From positions 59,745-123,744 of the forward strand of contig NZ_BMNW01000006.1 in NCBI RefSeq assembly GCF_014646755.1: DNA of 64,000 nucleotides, read 5' to 3'. This stretch comes from Pseudomonas asuensis (GTDB taxonomy: Bacteria; Pseudomonadota; Gammaproteobacteria; Pseudomonadales; Pseudomonadaceae). Every line of letters begins with the position of its first letter. Position 1 is the first letter of the stretch. Position numbers and translations under genes: made by a program. Under the pieces are notes generated by a model. That model did no database searches and was not told where the DNA came from. It was given only the letters and a program-made list of their open reading frames with translations. Shown here piece by piece: positions 16,542 to 26,278 of this stretch.

Positions 16542-16838
16542 TGCGGTTATCCTCCATGATCATTAGCGGACCTGTTTCTACTAGAGGTAAGGTGTCGATT
16601 TTAAATTCAACAACACTCTTCTTTCAGCATGCCATCAATCAAGTTCACTTAAGGCCTTGAGTATAGAAGGAGAGTGGCATAACCCGCGAGCAGTATCGCT
16701 GTTGCATAGATGTTTCTTCGAGCCCGAACGAAAGCTTTCTGCTGGCGGCCGCTATATCCCACGACAGTAGGCGGTGTAGGGTATGACTTAACTGAAAACG
16801 CTATAGTCATAGTGTCACGGGTTTATCAGGAGTAGGTC

Positions 16839-17030
16839 ATGACGTTTGCGCGACTTTTTCGTAGCGCGGTGATCGTCGCGTTAATCCTCTATACGGTTCA
16901 AGGAATGCGCGAAAGTTTTAATCCTATGCAGTGGCCCTCTCGAGACGTCTTTGTCCTGCTAAGTGCATGGGGTATCTATCTGGCCATCCTGACAGGTGAG
17001 TCATGGCGGCGTAGGCGCCATCAGCGTTAG
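16839..17030 (+). CDS. Small membrane protein (63 aa)
   Basis: The product begins MTFARLFRSAVIVALILYTV and has two hydrophobic helices (about 8-20 and 36-50) flanked by Arg residues, ending WRRRRHQR. CAGGAG lies 7 nt upstream of the ATG. The positive-inside rule puts both ends in the cytoplasm. The function is unknown; it is one of three tiny membrane ORFs clustered here. Confidence 0.6.
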   Translation: MTFARLFRSAVIVALILYTVQGMRESFNPMQWPSRDVFVLLSAWGIYLAILTGESWRRRRHQR

Positions 17031-17204
17031 AGATGTGGGTAAAGTCGTAATTCTCTACAGGCGTATGCCTTCAAATGTAATTAGGTCGACAGACGGTATG
17101 TGGCTTGGGTGAACTTATGAAGGCAATTTGACACTTATATGCCAGCATTGTATGCCATCGTGCAATGCACCTTAATGGTCAAATAGCAAAACGCAGGTGA
17201 TGTG

Positions 17205-17381
17205 ATGCTGGCGCGAGTAGTAGCTCTTTTGGTGAGCATGACTGCAGGTTTGATTATAGCGGACTGGCTAGGACTGATAAACAGGGTGTCGGCGCTCACG
17301 CTTTCTGGAACTATTAGCGTTGTGGCAGTTCTTTTTGCGTTGACGATTTCAGCGCTCTATATCTATACCCGCCTGGACTGA
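17205..17381 (+). CDS. Tiny membrane protein (58 aa)
   Basis: The product MLARVVALLVSMTAGLIIAD ... ending TISALYIYTRLD has two hydrophobic helices (about 4-20 and 35-54) and a short polar turn containing LINRVSALT. AGGTG lies 5 nt before the ATG. No family is recognised. It follows the 63-aa gene after 174 nt, so the two may or may not share a transcript. Confidence 0.55.
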   Translation: MLARVVALLVSMTAGLIIADWLGLINRVSALTLSGTISVVAVLFALTISALYIYTRLD

Positions 17382-18357
17382 TCTCGTCTGTCGGGCGACC
17401 CGGGCTGCTAATGAGTAGCTATCTGCCTGAATAAACCAATCTGCAGATAGCACAAAGGGAGCCTAAGCTCCCTCTCAATCATGCTGCACGATGCCTTTTG
17501 TTTTTCTTGTATGGCCCGGAAGCAACCCCTGGATGCCTCGGATGCATTATGTTGTCTTCAGTGAACGTATTACTTTAGACACTTCACAAGTTCTAAAATG
17601 ATCCGTTCGCTTCGCCACATTCAATCTTGTTTTTATTGTTTTGAAGTGAGCTGTTTTTGTTTTTGTTATGCCAGAGATAAAGCAGATGGCATGCCAACTT
17701 ATTAAAGTCGTTTAAAATCAATGCCTTATAGTTTTACGCTCTTCTAGTGTTCCTGTGGGGTCCTTGATTTCGTTACCCATTGACCCAACCCTGGCATTAC
17801 CGCGTAACAATACTGTTACGTATAAGGTACAAGGACACTAGCAGGACTCAACGGCTGTACAGCCCTTTAAGTTGGTCTAGTGTCTTGTGGCTTCGTAAAG
17901 CAGCAGAAGGTTGTGTAAGCGTCTGCGATGCTCCACCGACGCCTATTTTTAAATAACTGACTTTGGCAAATGAGTGGCATTTGATACTCGCTAGGTCAGC
18001 AAGAGCTATCAGTCTGCTTCTGGTTCGAGCTTTTAATCTCAGACTGTAATGACTCATTACTGAGCCCGCTCAGGGCTTACACCTCTTTTAAGCCGACTAG
18101 CACATCCGTGAACCACCCCTGCAAAGCAGGCCTGGGATGGAAGGCTTTGATGTAGTGGGCTCGTCAATCGTCTAAAGACGCTTTTAACGTCTTGTAATGA
18201 ATCAGGTAGCTGCCTGAGTGCCACCATGCGGCGCACTAACGCGACGGTTGCTTGTCCCACCCCCTAATGAGCTCGTTGGAGTCGAGCCTGTATTTGTTAT
18301 TAGGGGAGTGGTAAAGCAACTCATGATCGTTTTCATTGTGATGGGCAGGTGCGCCAT
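17382..18357. other. Long gene-poor gap before the mrp operon
   Basis: Close to 1 kb without a supportable gene. A hairpin agggagc-ctaa-gctccct at 17456-17473 follows the 58-aa gene and may terminate it, though it lacks a T-tract. Two minus-strand frames (near 17.85-18.26 kb) have no ribosome site and no recognisable domain. The low-complexity T-rich stretch near 17.62-17.66 kb could be promoter DNA. The region may hold the mrp leader and remnants of lost genes. Confidence 0.5.
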
Positions 18358-21156
18358 ATGATGCTGGCGCTAATTGTTGTGTTGCCACTGCTTGGCAGCG
18401 TGTTACCTGTGATGCTTGATCGTGGTGGGCGACGCTTACCTGCGGTTGCCGCCGCGATACCTGCCGCTATCGCGTTCTTCATCTTATTAAGCCTGCGCTC
18501 CAGGTTAGTCGATGGAGCAGCGATTACGATCTCTTACACATGGCTGGAGAACCTGGGCCTTAATCTCAGCTTACGCATGGATGGGTTGAGCTTTCTCTTC
18601 GCACTGTTGATCCTTGGTATTGGTCTTCTGGTCATTCTCTATGCGCGGTATTACCTATCATCTGAGGAGGCTATAGGCCGGTTCTACAGTTATCTGCTGT
18701 TGTTCATGGCGGCCATGCTGGGCGTTGTTCTTTCAGAAAACGTATTGCTGATGCTGGTGTTTTGGGAAGTCACAAGCCTGTCATCGTTTCTTCTGATTGG
18801 CTTTTGGTCCCATCGATCCGACTCGCGTCGCGGGGCGCGAATGGCCCTGACGATCACATCCGGCGGTGGGCTTGCCTTATTGGCTGGCATACTGCTGCTG
18901 GGGCATATTGCTGGCAGCTTCGAGCTGAGCCAAATCCTTGTTTCTGGCTCACGTATTGTCGAGCACCCGCTTTATCCGCTGATGTTGGTGCTGATTTTGT
19001 TGGGCGCCTTTACCAAGTCTGCACAGTTTCCCTTCCATTTCTGGCTTCCGCATGCGATGGCGGCACCAACCCCTGTCTCGGCCTATCTGCACTCGGCTAC
19101 GATGGTAAAAGCGGGCATCTACCTCATGGCGCGTCTGTATCCTGCGATTTCAGGTACGGATGAGTGGTTCTACATTGTCAGTCTTACAGGTCTGACTACG
19201 CTACTGCTTGGGTCTGCCATGGCCTTTTTTCAGCAAGACCTCAAGGGGCTGCTGGCCTATTCCACTATCAGCCATCTGGGTCTGATTACGTTGCTGTTTG
19301 GGCTGGATACGGACATGAGTTCGGTCGCTGCCATCTTCCATACCATCAACCATGCAACCTTTAAGGCTTCGCTATTCATGGCGGCCGGGATTATCGATCA
19401 CGAGACCGGCACGCGAGACCTGCGTCGGTTGGGCGGGCTTTACCGTTACATGCCGCATACGGCACTGCTTGCGATTGTGGCATCTCTCTCTATGGCAGGG
19501 GTACCGCTGCTCAATGGCTTCCTCAGTAAGGAGATGTTCTTGGGTGAGACCTTGCAGCAGGGGTTGCTCGGTCCGTTCAATTGGGTAATTCCAGTCGTAT
19601 CTACGGTAGCCAATCTGCTCACCATGGCTTACTCGATACGCTTTATTCATCAGGCGTTTCTGGATAAGACGGCTGATCCTTCGGCGCTCCCTCATTATCC
19701 TCCCCATGAGCCGCCGTTCTGGATGCGTGCACCGGCCAATATTCTGGTGCTGTTGTGTGTGCTGGTGGGACTGATGCCTGAGCAAACCGTAGGCAGTCTG
19801 CTTGCCTTGGCGGCACGTGTGTCACTAGGTGGACCCTTACCTGAATATAGCCTGGCGCTATGGCATGGCTTCAACCTGCCCTTGGTAATGAGCCTGATCG
19901 CGTTAGGGGGTGGTTTGCTGCTGTATTTCGGGATGCGCCGCCCACTGTTTCGTTTGTACAACCGACTCCCGGATGCCGAGGCACGAGACGTTTTCGAGGG
20001 AGCGATGCAATGCCTTGTCCGCCTGACAGTTCTGTTTACCGAGCGTGTAGAAAACGGTTCGCTGCAACGTTACATGGCACTCATGTTGATAGGTGTACTG
20101 CTCGTAACCGGAAGCGCCTTATGGGATCTCAAGATACTGACCGGGCCGGTGGCGATGACTCCGCTTGACTCCATCACCTCAGCAGGGCTTGTGATTCTCA
20201 TGGCAACGTCGATTTCGGTCGTACTATTCCACCGTCGACGATTACAGGCCATCATTTTCAGCAGTGTGGCCGGGCTAATGGTGTCATTGCTGTTTGCCCG
20301 TTTCTCAGCGCCAGATCTGGCATTGACCCAGCTCTCTGTTGAGGTGGTCACTACGGTATTGCTAGTGCTGGCACTATTTTTCCTACCCTGGCATACGCCG
20401 CGGGAGTCGTCTGCGCTGCGGCGTGGGCGAGACGGTCTGCTGGCGGTAGGGTGTGGTGGACTGGTCTCTCTACTGGCCTATGCCGTGCTGACACGTCCTT
20501 ACGAAAGCATTGCGCAGTTTTTTCTGGATAAAAGTGTATCGGACGCCGGTGGCAGTAATGTCGTGAACGTGATTCTGGTGGACTTTCGTGGCTTCGATAC
20601 GTTAGGAGAGATCAGCGTGTTGGCCATTACTGGTATCGCTGTGTACGCCATGCTGGATGGCATTACGCCAAAACTGCCCGAAAGAGGGCTTGGTGGCTAT
20701 CCCTGGATACGTGACCGGCACCCGTTAATGCTGAAAGTCATGGCCAAACTTCTTTTACCGCTGGCGCTGTTGGTCTCTGTCTTTATTTTCCTGCGCGGGC
20801 ATCAGCTCCCTGGCGGCGGTTTTATAGCCGGCTTGATCACAACGGCAGCGCTGATATTGCAATACATTGCCAGCGGGTTACGTTGGACGACGGCACGCTT
20901 ACCCCTTGATTATCGCCGCATGGCGGGTATCGGTATTTTGCTGGCTGGTGCGACAGGGCTTGTGGCCTGGTTGTTTGGCAAGCCCTTCCTTACCTCCGGC
21001 TTTACGCATCTGCATATCCCGGTAATAGGCGATGTGGAACTGGCCAGCGCAGCGTTGTTTGATCTTGGCGTTTACCTGACCGTTGTGGGTTCCTCTTTAC
21101 TCACCCTGGCTCACCTGGCCTCAAGCGGTCGACCGCAAGAAGAGGGGGCCTCCTGA
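18358..21156 (+). CDS. mrpA: Mrp Na+/H+ antiporter subunit A (fused A/B)
   Basis: This 932-residue polytopic protein has the NuoL/MrpA core in its first 500 residues, including VFWEVTSLSSFLLIGFW with the conserved Glu and the AHYK-like LPHAMAAPTPVSAYLHSATM proton-channel segment. The C-terminal 150 residues (from RHPLMLKVMAKLLLPLAL) are an MrpB domain with LRGHQLPGGGFIAGL. A/B fusion is normal in the group 2 Mrp operons of pseudomonads (Sha/Pha). The complex exports Na+ for H+ and supports alkali and salt tolerance. GGGCAGG precedes the ATG; a GTG 9 nt upstream is the alternative. Stop and next start overlap (TGATG). Confidence 0.92.
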   Translation: MMLALIVVLPLLGSVLPVMLDRGGRRLPAVAAAIPAAIAFFILLSLRSRLVDGAAITISYTWLENLGLNLSLRMDGLSFLFALLILGIGLLVILYARYYLSSEEAIGRFYSYLLLFMAAMLGVVLSENVLLMLVFWEVTSLSSFLLIGFWSHRSDSRRGARMALTITSGGGLALLAGILLLGHIAGSFELSQILVSGSRIVEHPLYPLMLVLILLGAFTKSAQFPFHFWLPHAMAAPTPVSAYLHSATMVKAGIYLMARLYPAISGTDEWFYIVSLTGLTTLLLGSAMAFFQQDLKGLLAYSTISHLGLITLLFGLDTDMSSVAAIFHTINHATFKASLFMAAGIIDHETGTRDLRRLGGLYRYMPHTALLAIVASLSMAGVPLLNGFLSKEMFLGETLQQGLLGPFNWVIPVVSTVANLLTMAYSIRFIHQAFLDKTADPSALPHYPPHEPPFWMRAPANILVLLCVLVGLMPEQTVGSLLALAARVSLGGPLPEYSLALWHGFNLPLVMSLIALGGGLLLYFGMRRPLFRLYNRLPDAEARDVFEGAMQCLVRLTVLFTERVENGSLQRYMALMLIGVLLVTGSALWDLKILTGPVAMTPLDSITSAGLVILMATSISVVLFHRRRLQAIIFSSVAGLMVSLLFARFSAPDLALTQLSVEVVTTVLLVLALFFLPWHTPRESSALRRGRDGLLAVGCGGLVSLLAYAVLTRPYESIAQFFLDKSVSDAGGSNVVNVILVDFRGFDTLGEISVLAITGIAVYAMLDGITPKLPERGLGGYPWIRDRHPLMLKVMAKLLLPLALLVSVFIFLRGHQLPGGGFIAGLITTAALILQYIASGLRWTTARLPLDYRRMAGIGILLAGATGLVAWLFGKPFLTSGFTHLHIPVIGDVELASAALFDLGVYLTVVGSSLLTLAHLASSGRPQEEGAS

Positions 21157-21479
21157 TGGAATTACTATTTGCCATAACGTTGGGCGTGCTGACGGCAAGC
21201 GGCGTTTACTTGATGCTGCGCGGACGTACCTTTCCGGTTGTGCTGGGAATGACGCTGGTTACCTATGCCGTGAATCTTTTTCTTTTTGCCATGGGGCGCT
21301 TGTCTACCGGAGGTGCACCTATCATTGGCCAAAGCCAGATGTATGCCGATCCGCTGCCACAGGCATTGGTACTGACTGCCATTGTCATCAGTTTTGCAAT
21401 GACAGCGTTTGTGCTGGTGTTATCTATCCGTGCGGTGTGTGAGCTCGGAAACGATCACGTGGACGGGGAGGGACAATGA
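21156..21479 (+). CDS. mrpC: Mrp Na+/H+ antiporter subunit C
   Basis: This 107-residue, three-helix protein is homologous to NuoK. Seen: LLFAITLGVLTASGVYLML, GMTLVTYAVNLFLFAMGRL and DPLPQALVLTAIVISFAMTA, the last being the typical MrpC/NuoK helix 3. It is a core inner-membrane subunit next to MrpD. Translation is coupled by a 1-nt overlap with mrpA and a 4-nt ATGA overlap with mrpD. Confidence 0.92.
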   Translation: MELLFAITLGVLTASGVYLMLRGRTFPVVLGMTLVTYAVNLFLFAMGRLSTGGAPIIGQSQMYADPLPQALVLTAIVISFAMTAFVLVLSIRAVCELGNDHVDGEGQ

Positions 21480-22975
21480 ACCATGTGATCATCCTGCCGA
21501 TTCTCCTGCCGCTGTTTAGCGGTGCGGCCTTGCTCTTGCTGAGCAGTATGACGTCGCAGAGCAAGCGGTACTTTTCAGCCCTAACCACTCTGTTACTCGT
21601 TCCACTGTCCGCGTGGCTGGTTAACACTGCCGCCCACGACGAGATCGTGACGTATACCCTTGGCAACTGGCCGGCGCCCTTTGGCATTCTGCTGGTCCTG
21701 GATCGATTAAGCGCCATTATGGTGCTGATCACATCTGTTCTGGCGAGCGCAGCCATGATGTATGCCTGTCAGGGCGATGATGCACGCGGGCCTAATTTTC
21801 ATGCGCTGTTCCAGTTTCAAGTGGCTGGACTCAATGGTGCGTTTCTCACCGGCGACTTGTTCAATCTCTATGTGTTCTTCGAGATTTTGCTGATTGCCTC
21901 CTACGCGCTGTTATTGCACGGCGGTGGTAAGGAGCGCACCAGCGCAGGCCTGCATTACATACTGCTTAATCTTCTAGGCTCTTCGCTGTTTCTGGTAGCT
22001 GTAGGCGTGTTGTATGGACTGCTAGGCACCTTGAATATGGCGCATCTGTCTGTACGCATTGCGCAAGTAGGGCCGGACGATGCTCCACTTATTGCTGCCG
22101 CCGGGCTCTTGCTACTGTTGGTCTTTGCGCTCAAGGCCGCTTTGCTGCCGCTGTACTTCTGGCTGCCAAAAGCCTATGCCGGTGCGACGGCACCCGTAGC
22201 CGCCCTGTTCGCGGTGATGACAAAAGTAGGGGTGTACTCGATCCTGCGTATCTATGCGCTGCTGTTCGGCCCGGACGCGGGCTTACTGGCTCATCTTGCG
22301 CAGCCCTTGCTCTGGCCACTGGCACTGCTGACACTGGCCTTGGGCTCCATTGGTGCCCTGGCGGCACGCCAGCTTCAGGAATTGGTATCGTATCTTGTGC
22401 TGGTCTCAGTAGGCTTGTTATTGGCAGGCATATCGCTTGGACGTATTGAGTCTGTCTCTGCCTGTCTGTACTACCTGATTAATACCACGTGGATTACCGG
22501 GGGACTCTTCCTGCTTAGCGATATTATCGCCCGGCAGCGGGGAGAGACCGAGGCCCGGCTTGAGAAGGGGCCCGTTCTTCGCCAACCCATGCTCTTGGGC
22601 AGTCTGTTTTTTGTCGGGGCAGTATCCATGGCAGGCTTGCCGCCTTTTTCAGGCTTCTTTGGAAAGCTGCTGATCTTGAAATCGGCACCGCTAACAGAGG
22701 CACGCTGGCTATGGCCGGTATTGCTGATTTCCAGCTTGGGCCTTGTCATTGCATTAAGTCGAGCAGGAAGCACGGTATTTTGGCGGACATGTGAAGACAA
22801 AGCCGTTCAGGCAAAAGCCAATGGCTGGTGTCTTCTGGCAGTGGCTGTGCTGATGTCGGCCAGTGTCGTGCTGGTAGTGGTTGCGAAACCGCTGACGCTG
22901 TACCTTGATCAGGCCGCACAGCAAATCATGTCTCCAACGGCCTATGCCAGGGCTGTGTTACAGGAGGGCAGCTGA
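21476..22975 (+). CDS. mrpD: Mrp Na+/H+ antiporter subunit D
   Basis: The 499-residue protein is of the NuoM/NuoN type with about 14 helices. Diagnostic segments are LFNLYVFFEILLIASYALL with the conserved helix 5 Glu, KAALLPLYFWLPKAYAGA with the helix 7 Lys, and AVSMAGLPPFSGFFGKLLIL near the C-terminus. It forms one of the proton-translocating modules with MrpA. It overlaps mrpC by 4 nt and mrpE by 1 nt. Confidence 0.92.
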   Translation: MNHVIILPILLPLFSGAALLLLSSMTSQSKRYFSALTTLLLVPLSAWLVNTAAHDEIVTYTLGNWPAPFGILLVLDRLSAIMVLITSVLASAAMMYACQGDDARGPNFHALFQFQVAGLNGAFLTGDLFNLYVFFEILLIASYALLLHGGGKERTSAGLHYILLNLLGSSLFLVAVGVLYGLLGTLNMAHLSVRIAQVGPDDAPLIAAAGLLLLLVFALKAALLPLYFWLPKAYAGATAPVAALFAVMTKVGVYSILRIYALLFGPDAGLLAHLAQPLLWPLALLTLALGSIGALAARQLQELVSYLVLVSVGLLLAGISLGRIESVSACLYYLINTTWITGGLFLLSDIIARQRGETEARLEKGPVLRQPMLLGSLFFVGAVSMAGLPPFSGFFGKLLILKSAPLTEARWLWPVLLISSLGLVIALSRAGSTVFWRTCEDKAVQAKANGWCLLAVAVLMSASVVLVVVAKPLTLYLDQAAQQIMSPTAYARAVLQEGS

Positions 22976-23463
22976 TGAGCCGTCTATTTCCGCACCCGCT
23001 GCTAAGCGGAGTTCTCGTCATTCTTTGGCTCTTGCTGGTCAATAGTTTAAGCCTGGGCAGCTGGATCATGGGACTTTTCCTGGGTTGGGGTATTCCCCGG
23101 TTATGTACCCGGATGTGGTTCGAGAACGCTCGACCACGGCACGGCTGGACGACAGTAAGGTTGCTTTTAAGAGTTACTAAAGATGCGCTGATTGCCAATA
23201 TCCAGGTAGCTGCGCTTGTACTGGGCCCTACACGGCGGCTCAAGCCTGCCTTCATTGAAGTGCCTGTAGATATCCGCGACGAATTGGGGCTTACATTACT
23301 CATGAGCATCATTTCGTTAACGCCCGGGACGGTATCGGCTGAGCTCAGTGAGGATCATTCCCGTATCCTGGTTCACGCACTTAGTGAGGAGAACCCTGAG
23401 CAACTGATCCACAGTATCAAGACGCGCTACGAGCAACCGCTGATGGAGATATTTCCATGCTGA
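22975..23463 (+). CDS. mrpE: Mrp Na+/H+ antiporter subunit E
   Basis: The 162-residue protein has two or three N-terminal helices and a soluble C-terminal domain. The signature LTLLMSIISLTPGTVSAEL is the MrpE-family core. The tail holds HALSEENPEQL and a YEQPLMEIF end. It is an accessory subunit in the membrane complex. Its end overlaps the mrpF start by 7 nt. Confidence 0.9.
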   Translation: MSRLFPHPLLSGVLVILWLLLVNSLSLGSWIMGLFLGWGIPRLCTRMWFENARPRHGWTTVRLLLRVTKDALIANIQVAALVLGPTRRLKPAFIEVPVDIRDELGLTLLMSIISLTPGTVSAELSEDHSRILVHALSEENPEQLIHSIKTRYEQPLMEIFPC

Positions 23464-23726
23464 CCATCGTGATTCCCATCTGTCTGAGCTTGTGTTCTGT
23501 TGCGGTGCTACTGGCATTTATCCGTTTGGTACGAGGGCCACATCAGTCCGATCGTATCCTTGCCTTGGACACACTTAATATCAATGCAATTGCCCTGATC
23601 GTTCTGTTCGGGCTTTGGCTTGACTCAAACCTGTTTTTTGAAGCGGCGCTGATTATTGCGCTGATGGGGTTTATCAGCACGGTCGTACTGGCCAAGTTCA
23701 TTACCCGTGGTGACATCATTGAGTAA
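23457..23726 (+). CDS. mrpF: Mrp Na+/H+ antiporter subunit F
   Basis: This 89-residue, three-helix membrane protein has the MrpF hallmark FIRLVRGPHQSDRILALDTL after helix 1, containing the conserved Asp pair, and GFISTVVLAKFITRG near the C-terminus. Its start lies inside the mrpE 3' end, indicating coupled translation. Confidence 0.92.
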   Translation: MLTIVIPICLSLCSVAVLLAFIRLVRGPHQSDRILALDTLNINAIALIVLFGLWLDSNLFFEAALIIALMGFISTVVLAKFITRGDIIE

Positions 23727-23734
23727 GGAAACAT

Positions 23735-24067
23735 ATGAATCCATGGCTTGAAGGTCTCATTTGCGTGCTCCTGCTGGTTGGTAGCGGGTTTACCTTGGTA
23801 GGCTCTATTGGCCTGCTGCGCTTACCTGATTTCTTTACCCGGCTGCATGGTCCAACCAAAGCCACTACATTAGGGGTAGGCAGTACGGTGATTGCATCAA
23901 TGCTGTATTTCACAACCCAGCACGACGGTCTGAGCCTGCACGAACTTCTGATCCCCTTGTTTCTCTTCATCACTGCGCCTGTCAGTGCGCAAATACTCTG
24001 TAAAAGTGCAATGCAGCAGCGATTGAAAACAACGCCCAAGACGCGGGGCAAACCCTGGCAACTTTAA
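23735..24067 (+). CDS. mrpG: Mrp Na+/H+ antiporter subunit G
   Basis: The 110-residue protein of the MrpG/PhaG family has three helices and the motif SIGLLRLPDFFTRLHGPTKA, found in nearly all members, followed by TTLGVGSTVIASMLYF. It completes the six-gene operon A/B-C-D-E-F-G. AAGGAAA precedes the ATG with good spacing after mrpF. Confidence 0.92.
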   Translation: MNPWLEGLICVLLLVGSGFTLVGSIGLLRLPDFFTRLHGPTKATTLGVGSTVIASMLYFTTQHDGLSLHELLIPLFLFITAPVSAQILCKSAMQQRLKTTPKTRGKPWQL

Positions 24068-24253
24068 GCATGGGCACACGGTTCAGATTCAACAGGAAAC
24101 GTGAAACGACCACGCTTTATGGATGTATCAATCCCGAGGGGGCAGAGGGGGAGCTCCAACAAGCACGCTTGGATGAACGACTCAGGCCTGTTGCCCTCAC
24201 ACTTTATAAGACATGTAAAGGAAACCCATACACCCCCACAAGCCGGAGGACTT

Positions 24254-24736
24254 ATGTTTTTTGATAGCTGGAGCGGGCTGATCAGGGTCATCGTCGTTGG
24301 GACGGCCGCCTATATAGGCCTGATAGCACTTCTGCGTATCTCGGGCAAACGAACATTGGCACAGCTTAATGCCTTTGACTTTGTCGTGACTGTAGCGTTG
24401 GGCTCAACGCTCGCTACAGTACTGTTGTCCTCCAGTGTGGCTTTGGCGGAGGGGTTGACCGCGTTTGCCCTGCTTATCGGCCTGCAATATATAGTCACCT
24501 GGAGTAGCGTCCGCTGGCCCGTTGTACGAAAGCTCGCCCGATCATCACCTTCTCTGCTGGTCTATCAAGGCGCCTGGGTAAAGGACAATCTAGAGAGTAA
24601 TCGCGTGACGGAAGATGAGGTCATGCAGGCATTGAGAAAGCAAGGGAAAAGCTCCTTGAGTGAGATAGGCGCGGTAGTGCTGGAAACAGACGGTAGTTTT
24701 TCTATCCTTCAGAGCGTTCCTGAGGGTGGGCTTTAA
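24254..24736 (+). CDS. DUF421 (YetF-family) membrane protein
   Basis: The 160-residue product has three N-terminal helices and a C-terminal soluble domain. Seen: YIGLIALLRISGKRTLAQLN, then FDFVVTVALGSTLATVLLS, the defining DUF421 sequence, and a terminal SLLVYQGAWVKDNLESNRVT segment with the DEVMQALRKQG helix. Family members include Bacillus YetF and YdfR; their biochemical role is unknown. The start at 24254 has GGAGG 6 nt upstream; an in-frame ATG 153 nt earlier adds a basic region with no family counterpart. It lies 187 nt after mrpG. Confidence 0.85.
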   Translation: MFFDSWSGLIRVIVVGTAAYIGLIALLRISGKRTLAQLNAFDFVVTVALGSTLATVLLSSSVALAEGLTAFALLIGLQYIVTWSSVRWPVVRKLARSSPSLLVYQGAWVKDNLESNRVTEDEVMQALRKQGKSSLSEIGAVVLETDGSFSILQSVPEGGL

Positions 24737-24758
24737 CGGAGCGGCCAGTGATGGCCAG

Positions 24759-26021
24759 TCATTGATCATGGAACAGCTCGGCCCTTAGCTGACTGAGCCG
24801 CTGCTTATCAGCTTCCATTGTCATTGCCTGGTATGCGCGTTTAAATGCCAGCTCGCTTTGCTTGACCACTGCAGCCTGTATTGTGGTGTTCCCCAGGCGC
24901 CCCAGGCAGGCCAGGGCCTTTTGCAGACGTATGTTTACTTCGATCATAGTGGCACCATCGCGTGCGATTGGGGTAAACAGATCGTCGAACAGCTCACCAA
25001 TAACAAGCGGCTTAACATAGATACGGCTAAACGCCTGTTCCACAGGAGGTGTAGCCTCAGGATGCTTAGCCAGACAAGCCAGTACCCTTACGGCACGACC
25101 AATGACATCAATGGCTGTCCCTTGATCATTAAAGCCGGGTGATAGTGCCCGTGAAGCAATCTCGGCCATTACAGAGAGCCCAAAACGCGGGTCATGCTCG
25201 AAGGTGCGCTGTTCACCGAGGACAAAGGCATCTCTGAACTCATCATCATGCTGTTCGTCGAGGCCTTCTACCCAGGCCAGCGGACAACTGGGGTCAACAA
25301 AGCTTCCTGGTAATACATTCACGTACACACGACTGCGCTCGTCACGTGTCAGTTTCGCCAGGGCAGGCATGTCGAGATGCTGGATATACCCGATACGTGT
25401 AGGGAATACAGGTCGCGCCTGGGTTTTATAAAAGGAGTTCTCTGGTAGCGGATTACCGCCCAGATAAGGCTGTTCCAGCCGCTGGTGTAGTGCTTTTAGG
25501 GTAACGTGTTCCACCTGAGCCGTCGTATCGCCTACCCGACCCAGGCTGCTGAGCCGGTCGATCCAGCGTAGCAGGGCATAGACTATCAGGACGATGACGG
25601 AGAGCGTTACCGCAAACAGAATGACGCGGCCCTTAGCGCCATAAATTCCGGTACTGAGCGCAATAATACCAACAAGGCTAAATATGAAGGATCCGATAAA
25701 GGTTGACAGGGCATTCTGTGTAGTAGGGTCCTCTACCAGAAGAGAGGTTGCACGCGGGGTAACGTTGTTGGTGGCTGAGCCGTAGGCCGACACCGTTGTA
25801 CTCAGGGAGAAGGTCGTGACGGCCAGCATGCTCGACGCAATGATACCCAGGATGTTGTCGACTGCGTCAGCGCCGATCTTGGTAGGAAGCTCATCTGGAA
25901 TATAAGGCGCCAGCACCAAGGCTACCAACGCTGTCACCACGCCTAGCAGGGAATAGAGGCTGGCTCTGAACCATGGACGTTTGCTCGTCCTGAGCAAGAA
26001 CCATTTCCAACGCTCTATCAT
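24759..26021 (-). CDS. DUF2254 membrane protein
   Basis: The 420-residue protein has four membrane helices in the first 170 residues (SLLGVVTALVALVLAPYI, LGIIASSMLAVTTFSLS, FIGSFIFSLVGIIALSTG, VILFAVTLSVIVLIVYALL), then a large soluble domain with LAKLTRDERSRVYVNVLPGSF in pieces and ALSPGFNDQGTAIDV. These are DUF2254 features. The family is widespread in proteobacteria and of unknown function; a channel-like role has been guessed. It is convergent with the DUF421 gene, 22 nt away. Confidence 0.85.
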   Translation of the reverse strand: MIERWKWFLLRTSKRPWFRASLYSLLGVVTALVALVLAPYIPDELPTKIGADAVDNILGIIASSMLAVTTFSLSTTVSAYGSATNNVTPRATSLLVEDPTTQNALSTFIGSFIFSLVGIIALSTGIYGAKGRVILFAVTLSVIVLIVYALLRWIDRLSSLGRVGDTTAQVEHVTLKALHQRLEQPYLGGNPLPENSFYKTQARPVFPTRIGYIQHLDMPALAKLTRDERSRVYVNVLPGSFVDPSCPLAWVEGLDEQHDDEFRDAFVLGEQRTFEHDPRFGLSVMAEIASRALSPGFNDQGTAIDVIGRAVRVLACLAKHPEATPPVEQAFSRIYVKPLVIGELFDDLFTPIARDGATMIEVNIRLQKALACLGRLGNTTIQAAVVKQSELAFKRAYQAMTMEADKQRLSQLRAELFHDQ

Positions 26022-26278
26022 TGTTCAGCTCCCTAGGGATGATCCATCATCCTATAGCGACCCGGCGAACACAGGCGCGTTCGGTAACCCTATGAAATTT
26101 ACAGTATGGCGCTGTGAGTAACGTCCACGCCCAATGGGGCTCGGATTTTTTGCGCAACTATCCGGTTGCAGCGCTTATTTGGTATCCGCCTTGCCTAACC
26201 TTTTGCCAGGGACCTGCGTTGCGCCCTCGGGGATATCTATTACGCTGATCTGATCAGCGTGATCTATACAGGTGTTTC

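Noticed and set aside
17848-18260. Two minus-strand frames of 67-69 codons
   Set aside because: No ribosome site, no hydrophobic or domain signature and stop codons in relation to nothing nearby.
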